A stretch of 6,368 bases of DNA. It comes from Piscirickettsiaceae bacterium. Its GTDB lineage: Bacteria > Pseudomonadota > Gammaproteobacteria > Nitrosococcales > Methylophagaceae. Positions 1 to 6,300 of the stretch are shown here, in pieces (within the stretch, counting starts at the first letter, position 1; every line of letters begins with the position of its first letter). Location: positions 1 through 6,368 of the forward strand of contig DAOUSV010000089.1 of the NCBI GenBank assembly GCA_030627065.1. Direction: 5' to 3'. The translations under genes and the position numbers were made by a program. Under the pieces are notes generated by a model. The model ran no database searches. It saw nothing but the letters and a program-made list of their open reading frames with translations, and was not told the DNA's origin.

Positions 1-442
1 TAAAACCGTGTTCAAATATGAACTATTAGGCTACGACATTGCTGGTAGTTTATTTGAGTTACGCATGGAAGATGTACTGCCTTTGACTGATTTCTCTCGA
101 GGAAAAGCAGAAATAGTAACTGCTGAGTTCATTACCTTTGATGGCTTAAAAGTAATTACTAAAACATCATTTGATGATGGTATGTATTACACAACATTTA
201 GTGCAGAAACTGGCGAATCAATGCTGAAAACTGTACCTACAGACATCCAACAGTTAAATGTATTAAAAACAGCAGAGCAAGTCCAGCAAGAAATCGCTAT
301 GATTAATACGGACTTACATGACTGGGTTTATCGTTTTGGTGGCTTTATAGCAACCAATATGATGCGTGCCGAGGCTGACATTGTAACTATTACTGGGCAA
401 GCTATTCCAATGCCTGCTGATGTAACAGGCTTTGGTTCATAA
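1..442 (+). CDS. C-terminal part of a DUF4340-like protein (5' end outside window)
   Basis: The reading frame is already open at position 2 (codons for K-T-V-F-K-Y-E), so the GTG at 8 is probably internal and the gene starts to the left of the window; it ends at TAA 440-442. About 146 residues are visible. The stretch with L-x-M-E-D-V-L-P followed by F-I-T-F-D-G-L-K-V, then D-D-G-x-Y-Y-T-T-F, and near the end L-H-D-W-V-Y-R-F, matches the pattern I know from the C-terminal half of DUF4340 proteins. These are extracytoplasmic proteins of unknown role, commonly encoded after ABC-2 permease and GldG-like genes. No membrane segment lies in the visible part. After the W-V-Y motif the protein continues for a tail of about 35 residues, longer than I expect for the family. 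The function is unknown. The family call rests on pattern memory and could be wrong, since the N-terminal part and upstream genes are missing. It is probably not functionally tied to flgA downstream. Confidence 0.6.
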   Translation, partial: KTVFKYELLGYDIAGSLFELRMEDVLPLTDFSRGKAEIVTAEFITFDGLKVITKTSFDDGMYYTTFSAETGESMLKTVPTDIQQLNVLKTAEQVQQEIAMINTDLHDWVYRFGGFIATNMMRAEADIVTITGQAIPMPADVTGFGS

Positions 443-443
443 G

Positions 444-472
444 CTAATTGCAAGTATAGGCATACTAATTGC
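444..472. repeat. 8-bp direct repeat CTAATTGC, two copies 21 bp apart, upstream of flgA
   Basis: CTAATTGC occurs at 444-451 and again at 465-472, exactly 21 bp apart start to start (about two helical turns). Between them sits a small dyad, AGTAT (453-457) and ATACT (462-466) around a four-base loop. The second copy overlaps a TTGCTT (470-475) that could be a weak -35 element, with a CAATAT-like -10 at 494-499. The repeat is visible directly. A role as an operator for flgA is only inference, and chance is possible in AT-rich DNA. The dyad is too weak, and lacks a T-tract, to be called a terminator. Confidence 0.35.
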
Positions 473-534
473 TTAACACCTTATAAGAATAACAATATGT
501 CAGAAATCTGGCAGTTGTATTATGAGGTGCTTCG

Positions 535-1242
535 ATGAATAGAATAAATTTTAGTGTCTATCTACTCCTGTTAGTAGGATGTGTGATTAGCATGCCCACG
601 CGATCTGAGTCATTACAGTCATTGGCTGATATTGAGCAGGTGGCGTATGTTTATGCCTTGTCTCAAGCTGCAGCGCAGTATGACAATCCTCAAATCAGTA
701 TGAATGGTTTGGATACGCGATTACGCTTGCAACAATGTAGTGGCGAACTGAGTGCATTCTCAAAAGTAATTCGTTCAGGACTGGGTAGTCAAACAATTGG
801 AGTTAAATGTTATACGCCTGTTGCTTGGACGGTATATGTTCCTGTCAAAGTAAAAGTCTTTAAACCTGTTGTCGTGGCCACTAAGCGATTGCTCGCCAAG
901 CAAATAGTCTCACAGTCAGATATCAGAATAGAACAAAAAGATATTGGTACACTTCATCGAGGCCATACTAGTGATATGTCACTGTTTATCGGTCAACAAC
1001 TAAAATACTCCATTGCCACAGGCACAGTGATTGATCCCCAAAGTCTGCTAGTTAAAAAACTAGTACACCGAGGAGAGCATATTATGCTGATTGCTAAAGC
1101 CGGCTCAATGGAAGTGAGAATGTCTGGTACAGCCTTAGCTGATGCCAAGCGAGGACAGCGAGTACGAGTTAGAAATCTATCTTCAAAACGGATTGTTGAA
1201 GGTGTAGTCGATGCGCCAGGAATTGTTAGAGTAACAATGTAA
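535..1242 (+). CDS. flgA: Flagellar basal body P-ring formation protein FlgA
   Basis: FlgA is the periplasmic chaperone that helps FlgI subunits assemble into the P-ring around the flagellar rod in the peptidoglycan layer. The 235-residue product starts with an export signal (basic residues at 3, hydrophobic core about 6-19, possible cleavage after S-E-S at 24-26). Two cysteines, C68 and C92, sit in the family pattern R-L-x-L-x-x-C and V-K-C-Y-T-P-x-A-W and probably form a disulfide. Residues about 112-173 form the SAF domain. The C-terminal beta domain includes G-S-M-E-V-R-M-S-G-T-A-L and G-Q-R-V-R-V-R-N, ending in the typical G-I-V-R-V-T-M. The ATG at 535 is preceded by a good ribosome site, TGAGGTG at 523-529. 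Length is normal for the family. It is followed by flgM after 89 bases containing a separate promoter, so flgA is probably transcribed earlier than flgM, with readthrough possible. The L-V-G-C at residues 13-16 resembles a lipobox. Confidence 0.95.
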   Translation: MNRINFSVYLLLLVGCVISMPTRSESLQSLADIEQVAYVYALSQAAAQYDNPQISMNGLDTRLRLQQCSGELSAFSKVIRSGLGSQTIGVKCYTPVAWTVYVPVKVKVFKPVVVATKRLLAKQIVSQSDIRIEQKDIGTLHRGHTSDMSLFIGQQLKYSIATGTVIDPQSLLVKKLVHRGEHIMLIAKAGSMEVRMSGTALADAKRGQRVRVRNLSSKRIVEGVVDAPGIVRVTM

Positions 1243-1273
1243 TGTTAAATATGGGAAAAGTGCGATTTTTTAT

Positions 1274-1300
1274 TAAAGTTTTTATACTGCAGGCCGATGT
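1274..1300 (+). promoter_or_regulatory. Sigma-28 (FliA) promoter for flgM-flgN
   Basis: The -35 element TAAAGTTT (1274-1281), an 11-base spacer, and the -10 element GCCGATGT (1293-1300) match the enterobacterial FliA consensus TAAAGTTT-N11-GCCGATAA at 14 of 16 positions, with the exact consensus spacing. Transcription should begin near 1306-1308, leaving a leader of about 25 bases that contains a strong ribosome site, AAAGGAGA at 1317-1324, seven bases before the flgM ATG. This makes flgM a late (class 3) gene driven by the sigma factor it inhibits. Confidence 0.9.
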
Positions 1301-1331
1301 AATGTCCATAGCATATAAAGGAGACAGTTAA

Positions 1332-1637
1332 ATGTCTGACATGAACATTAAATCATTAGTACAAGCAGCGTTAACATCATCACGTAATGTAGACGTCCGT
1401 GATAAAAATACTACTGAGAAATCACAGAATGTTCAGTCAATAGAAACTCAGTCTGATACGATTAGTTTGACGGATGCTGCTTCACAATTACCTTCATTAC
1501 AACAAACCATTTCTGATTCATCAGGAGTAGATAGCGAGCGAGTAGAATCATTAAAATCTGCAATTGCAGATGGTTCATACAGCGTTGATGTAACTGAATT
1601 AGCTCATAACATGATTAGTTTTGAGCAGGGTTTATAG
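1332..1637 (+). CDS. flgM: Anti-sigma-28 factor FlgM
   Basis: FlgM binds sigma-28 (FliA) and blocks late flagellar transcription until the hook-basal body is complete. It is then exported through the flagellar secretion channel, freeing FliA to transcribe filament genes. The 101-residue product has the expected form: a polar, low-complexity N-terminal half (about residues 1-60, rich in S, T, Q, D) likely to be unfolded, as needed for export, and a conserved C-terminal sigma-binding part. The conserved part starts at V-D-S-E-R-V at 66-71, continues through L-K-S-A-I-A-D-G-S-Y (74-83), and ends with helix A-H-N-M-I-S-F-E (91-98). There is a strong ribosome site at 1317-1324. It is expressed from the sigma-28 promoter just upstream, giving autoregulation through FliA. 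flgN follows after 9 bases, almost certainly in the same transcript. Confidence 0.95.
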   Translation: MSDMNIKSLVQAALTSSRNVDVRDKNTTEKSQNVQSIETQSDTISLTDAASQLPSLQQTISDSSGVDSERVESLKSAIADGSYSVDVTELAHNMISFEQGL

Positions 1638-1646
1638 GTAATAAAA

Positions 1647-2135
1647 ATGGCGATGACTTCATTTCAACAGTTAAGCAGTGTATTACAAGAAGAATATAAT
1701 ATTGCATCAAGATTGTTAGATATTTTGAACTCTGAACGTGATGCGTTGGTGAAATCTGAAACAGACATCATGGATAAAATGAGTGCTGATAAGCAACCGT
1801 TAATTATGAAGCTGGAACAGCTAGGTCGTCAACGAGAACTTATTGTTCAATCAGGTGGCTTTTCATCGGGCAAAGAAGGTTTAGCTGCTTTTGTTGCCAA
1901 TCAAAATGAAGCGAATGCGACTCAGCTAAATAACTTATTAAAACAGTTACGAGTTGTTGCCCAAGCGTGCCGTGAAAATAATCAAATTAATGGTGGTATT
2001 GTCAATGTGAACCGTCAATATTTACATAAAGCAATCAGCCTTCTCCGCGGACGAGATACTGAAGTTACATCATATGGCCCCGGTGGCGCATATTCAAGCC
2101 AAGTAGTACGCCAGCCATTATTAGGACGTGTTTAA
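1647..2135 (+). CDS. flgN: Flagellar export chaperone FlgN
   Basis: FlgN is the cytoplasmic chaperone for the hook-filament junction proteins FlgK and FlgL, delivering them to the flagellar export machinery. The 162-residue product is almost wholly helical in character: a first long heptad-like helix (about 5-66, with E-E-Y-N-I-A, L-L-D-I-L-N-S-E-R-D-A-L), a glycine-containing turn (70-79), and a second helical region. The second region bears the family signature C-R-E-N-N-Q-I-N-G-G-I-V (108-119), followed by L-R-G at 133-135. The tail (142-162) is glycine/serine-rich and looks flexible; this is where related chaperones meet their clients or the export gate. The start at 1647 has a modest ribosome site, AGGT at 1636-1639, overlapping the flgM stop. 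ATG 1653 is an alternative start with worse spacing. It is second gene of the flgMN unit. Its stop codon overlaps that of convergent hemH. Confidence 0.92.
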   Translation: MAMTSFQQLSSVLQEEYNIASRLLDILNSERDALVKSETDIMDKMSADKQPLIMKLEQLGRQRELIVQSGGFSSGKEGLAAFVANQNEANATQLNNLLKQLRVVAQACRENNQINGGIVNVNRQYLHKAISLLRGRDTEVTSYGPGGAYSSQVVRQPLLGRV

Positions 2136-3142
2136 CGACACCATTTAGCGAGCGTTTCAACCCATTTTTCTTGATCATTAAGACATGGAATTAGAGTAAG
2201 AGATTCACCTCCGGCTTCTTGAAATACAGCTTGTCCTCGAATAGAAATTTCCTCCAACGTTTCTAGACAGTCTGTAACAAATGCTGGGCAAATAACTAAA
2301 ACCTTTTTAGCGCCTGAAGTGGCTAATTCACGTAATCTATCTTCTGTATTTGGCCCCAACCATTTTGCTCGACCAAGCCGAGATTGAAAGGCAATCGAGT
2401 ATTTATCAGATGACAAACCTACTTTCTCAATAAAACAGTCTGTGGTACGAAAAACGTGGTGTTGATAACAGCTTGTATGACATTCATTTTTTTTCTGGCA
2501 ACAATTATCCTGTTTTAAACAATGCATGCCTGATTTATCAAGCTGAGTAATATGAGATTCGGGCAAGCCATGATAACTAAAAATAAGATGATCATATTCT
2601 TGCTTTAAATAGGGCTGAGCACTACTGACTAGGGCTGCAATATAGTCTTCTTGTTCGTAAAATGGCGGGATAATCGTTAACTTAAGGTTGAGTTTATGCT
2701 TATGAATGACTTTCTTAGCTTGCTCAATAGATGTTGTAACCGTGCTTTCAGCATAGTGTGGATACAAAGGTATAAATAGAAGTTCAGTAAGCTCTGAGTG
2801 GGCTTTAGTGAGTGCTAAAATCTGACTTTCAATACTAGGCTTGCCATAACGCATTGATAGAGAAACGGGAATATCAAGTTGGACTTGCAAAGCTGTTTGC
2901 AGTTGTTTAGATAGCACGATCAAAGGAGAACCCTGCTCGGTCCAAACGCTTTGATACGCTTCAGCAGAAGCTTTGGGTCGCTTGGGTAATACCAATAAAC
3001 TTACAATTAATCGACGAAGTATCCAAGGAAGCTGAATAACATAAGGATCCATCAAAAACTCATTGAGATAGTGTCGAACAGCGGGAACTGTTGGCAGTTC
3101 TGGTGAGCCTAGATTAACTAATAATACTGCGCGATTTGTCAT
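2132..3142 (-). CDS. hemH: Ferrochelatase (protoheme ferro-lyase) HemH
   Basis: HemH inserts Fe(II) into protoporphyrin IX, the last step of protoheme synthesis. The 336-residue product has the N-terminal V-L-L-V-N-L-G-S-P (6-14), M-R-Y-G-K-P (97-102) and P-L-Y-P-H-Y (125-130). The active-site motif F-S-Y-H-G-L-P (188-194) holds the catalytic His191. F-Q-S-R-L-G-R-A-K-W-L-G-P follows at 252-264, and C-P-A-F-V-T-D-C-L-E-T-L-E-E-I at 285-299 probably holds the catalytic Glu294. Length is normal. Between 208 and 236 there are six cysteines (208, 214, 215, 221, 225, 236), in the region where many proteobacterial HemH proteins carry a Cys cluster proposed or shown to bind [2Fe-2S]. Here the usual C-Y-R-A-Q-C reads C-Y-Q-H-H-V. 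The ATG at 3142 has no clear ribosome site, but N-terminal alignment with the family supports it. The gene converges on flgN, with stop codons overlapping by four bases, and is functionally unrelated to the flagellar genes. Confidence 0.96.
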   Translation of the reverse strand: MTNRAVLLVNLGSPELPTVPAVRHYLNEFLMDPYVIQLPWILRRLIVSLLVLPKRPKASAEAYQSVWTEQGSPLIVLSKQLQTALQVQLDIPVSLSMRYGKPSIESQILALTKAHSELTELLFIPLYPHYAESTVTTSIEQAKKVIHKHKLNLKLTIIPPFYEQEDYIAALVSSAQPYLKQEYDHLIFSYHGLPESHITQLDKSGMHCLKQDNCCQKKNECHTSCYQHHVFRTTDCFIEKVGLSSDKYSIAFQSRLGRAKWLGPNTEDRLRELATSGAKKVLVICPAFVTDCLETLEEISIRGQAVFQEAGGESLTLIPCLNDQEKWVETLAKWCR

Positions 3143-3235
3143 TGGGTCTTTGGGAATAATGTCATGGCCTAGAAGTTTAACATTATCAAGGTCTGAAGGA
3201 CTATTTGTGATTGATATTTAAAACTAAATTTATTG

Positions 3236-3254
3236 TGACAAGGGTGATGTGTCA
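3236..3254. repeat. Inverted repeat TGACA-N9-TGTCA upstream of the sensor gene
   Basis: TGACA at 3236-3240 and TGTCA at 3250-3254 form a 5-bp dyad with a nine-base centre, directly upstream of the TATAAT at 3261. A further GTGACAG lies at 3331-3337. The position over the expected -35 region would suit a regulator's binding site, but five-base arms can arise by chance and I do not recognise the site as belonging to any regulator. Confidence 0.2.
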
Positions 3255-3260
3255 TCCCAA

Positions 3261-3266
3261 TATAAT
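3261..3266 (+). promoter_or_regulatory. Candidate -10 element (TATAAT) for the GGDEF/EAL gene
   Basis: A perfect sigma-70 -10 hexamer lies about 80 bases before the GTG start. No good -35 sits at 16-18 bases: the best TTGACA-like match, GTGACA at 3235-3240, is 20 bases away. If it is used, it would be a promoter dependent on an activator or otherwise weak. In AT-rich DNA a lone TATAAT is weak evidence. Confidence 0.3.
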
Positions 3267-3346
3267 CTTTGAAAAACTATATTAATAGTCATGAATTTCA
3301 GCTAAACTTAAAATAATATTTAACCTAAATGTGACAGAAAAAATCA

Positions 3347-6300
3347 GTGAATAACATTATCAAATTTTTTGTAGGTAATAGTTTATTACTTACTGCTTAT
3401 TATATTACCGCTCAGTTCACCTTGTCTTTAGGTTTGCCGCCATCTGGAGCAACACCTCTCTGGATCCCAACGGGAATTTCTCTTGCCGCCATTCTTATTT
3501 GGGGATACCGACTACTGCCAGCCATATTTATTGGCGACTTTATTATTGGTGCTGAACTTGTTGGTTTAAATGATACGACCTCGATCATTGTTTGTACCCT
3601 GATTGGTATTCAGGCTGTGGCTCATGCGTGGTTAGCAACATGGTTATTGTATCGGTTAAAGTTATGGCCACTACCACTAATTAAAGAAAGTAATATTATT
3701 AAATTCTTTTTAATTACCGCAGGGGTATCGTTATTTTTAACGACATTAGTGTTTTGCTTTGCTGAAGTGGCATTAGGTGTTTTATCTTTTGATGAGCTAT
3801 TTAGGACATTATTTACATGGTGGGCTGGTGGTGCTATCGGCGTAGTAGTATTTACCCCATTAGTTTTAATTTTATTTGCCAAGCCAAGGCAGGAGTGGCG
3901 CCGTCGACGTTACTCTGTCGCATTGCCATTGATATTAATATTTATTCCATTAATTATAATGCTATTTTCAGCTCGGGAATATGACGAGAAAATACGAGTT
4001 GATAAATTTAACGAGAATAGTGTCGTTATACAGTCACTTATTGAAAGTGAATTATCAAAAAACAAACTTTTGTTGAAAGCTATGCGAGCTCATCTTAGAA
4101 GCTTGGACAATGTATCTGAAAAACAATTTACCAGTTATGTGAATGATTTATCGGGTTATCAGGGGAGTATCAGCGGAGTAGCATGGATTGATTACATACC
4201 GCACCAGGAGCGTTACAGCTATGAGCAAAAGTTCGGGCAGGATATTATTGAAATTGATGTAAAAGGTGATTCATTAGTTGCAAAAGAACGTTCTAATTAT
4301 TTAGTAATTAAATATTCACAGGTATCGAATAATTACTTAAAAAAACTAGATAGTCGTAGTGATATGAATATGTTTGATTTATGTTTTACTCCAGAACGAA
4401 CTGCTATTTGTAACAAGATAATGCTAACAAAACAGGCAATGATTTTGCCTCCAATTCTAGAAAGTTTTGAGAGTAGTAAACGCTTTGTTTTTCTATTGCC
4501 AGTCACATTAGAGGATGATGATGTGGTGGGGGTGGTTGCTCATATGTATGATTATCAATCACTATTTAATGTGATATTAAAATCTGCATCGAAGCAATGG
4601 CTAAACGTAACGATAAGTGATATTACTAAAATTGATGAACCACACACTATATTCGCGTCTGAAGATGGCCACCGAGTTATTAATTATAGTAATAATCCCT
4701 CATTATTAAAAACTCAAACTATTGAAATAGGTGGCCGAATTTGGCAGGTGAGATATCAACCTTCCTATAAGTTTATAGAAAAATATTCGACCTGGTCGTT
4801 GTTCGGAATTATGAGTGCTGCCTTAATTATATTAAGTTTAATTAGTATTTTCTTATTAGCGATGACGGGACGTATCCGGAGAGTCAATATAGAGGTTGAT
4901 GAAAAAACTATTCAGATTAGACAGCATGGTGAATTATTATCAGAAAGTGAAGAAAAATACCGTAATTTAGTTGAGAACGTCAATGGAGAGTATTTTATAT
5001 ATCAGCATGATGAGGACGGTATATTTACTTATGTAAGTCCATCAGTTTCATTTGTTCTTGGTTATAGTTCCGATGAGTTTTTAACGCATTATGCTACTTA
5101 TATGCCGGATACAAAATTAAATAGAGCTGTAGAACGTCATACTAGGAAAACGCTAGAAAGTATAAAGTCACAAACTTATGAGTTAGAGATATTTCATAAA
5201 ACGGGAGAATTAAAAACGCTCAAAGTAATGGAAACGGCAACACATAATAATAACGGAGAAGTAGTAGGTGTTCATGGTGTTGCTCGAGATATTACGGAAG
5301 CAAAGAAAGGTCAGTTAGAATTAGAAAAACTATCATTAGCTGTGCGACATAGTCCTAATGCAATCCTTATTACAGACTGTGAGGGTGTGATTCAGTATGT
5401 TAATCCTCAATTTTCTATTATTACAGGGTATGACGCTTCAGAAGTGATAGGTAAAAAGCCAAATATTATTAGTTCAGGATTAATGCCGGATAGCATATTT
5501 AAAAATTTATGGGAGACCTTACTTTCAGGACGTGAATGGCGAGGGGAGATGCATAATCGCAAGAAAAATGGTGACTTATATTGGGCTAGGGAGCATATTT
5601 GCCCTCTATTTGATGACGATAATAATGTCAGCCATTTTATTGCCACACAAGAAGATGTGACTGATGCAAAGAAATTAAGTGAGGAAACATCGTACCAAGC
5701 GAGTCATGATTTATTAACAGGCTTGATTAATCGTCGTGAATTTGAGCTTCGGCTTGATCGTGTTATTAAGTCGGTGAAGGATGAATATTCTGAGCATGCC
5801 TTATGTTTTATGGATTTGGATCGATTTAAGGTTGTTAATGATACTTGTGGTCATGTGGCTGGCGATGAATTATTACGACAAGTAGGAGATTTATTATTAG
5901 CAAATGTTCGTCAGCGAGATACATTGGCACGTTTAGGTGGCGATGAGTTTACATTATTGATGGAACATTGTGGTATTGAGCAGGCTTATGATGCCTGCCA
6001 GAAGATTATCAACGTGTTAGCTGACTTTCGGTTTCATTGGGAAGAGCATATTTTTATCATTGGAATAAGTATCGGTTTAGCACAAATAAATAGGCATACT
6101 CAAGATGGCTATGAAGTATTAGGTCATGTAGATGGTGCTTGTTATGCGGCTAAAGATGCAGGGCGAAACCGTGTTGAAGTGCATACTGAAGATAGTGAGC
6201 GCTTAAAACAACGAAAAGGAGAAATTCAATGGAATAATGAAATCAATGATGCCTTAGATACTAATCGTTTTGAACTGTATTGTCAGCCAATCATACCATT

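Larger units (their letters stand above)
3143..3346. other. Divergent intergenic region between hemH and the GGDEF/EAL gene
   Basis: This 204-base, AT-rich stretch must hold the promoters for both hemH (leftward) and the large sensor gene (rightward). Visible are a consensus TATAAT at 3261-3266 on the plus strand and a short inverted repeat just before it. I see no convincing hemH promoter, no riboswitch, and no RNA gene. Several short AT-rich dyads (for example CTAT-ATTA-ATAG around 3288-3299) are expected by chance. Confidence 0.5.

Noticed and set aside
8..10. GTG at position 8 as the true start of the first gene
   Set aside because: The frame is open to the left edge, there is no ribosome site to judge, and the visible part matches only the C-terminal half of the suspected family. 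The gene almost certainly begins outside the window.
453..466. AGTAT-AGGC-ATACT hairpin as a terminator after the DUF4340-like gene
   Set aside because: The stem is only five pairs, mostly A-T, and is not followed by a T-run. It cannot be supported as an intrinsic terminator.
510..525. Possible sigma-54 promoter (TGGCAG-N5-TTATG) before flgA
   Set aside because: The -12 half lacks the required GC (TTAT instead of TTGC), and the site would place the transcript start on top of the flgA start codon.
2128..2141. Hairpin at the flgN/hemH junction as a bidirectional terminator
   Set aside because: There are four Watson-Crick pairs plus one G-T pair, with no T-tract on either side. It is too weak to call.
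3622..3882. 86-residue minus-strand open frame
   Set aside because: It lies entirely antisense to the MASE1 region of the large sensor gene, has low-complexity N/T/K-rich composition, no family resemblance and no ribosome site. It is a shadow of the real gene.
5407..5646. 79-residue minus-strand open frame
   Set aside because: It is antisense to the second PAS domain and resembles no protein. The plus-strand frame is clearly the coding one.
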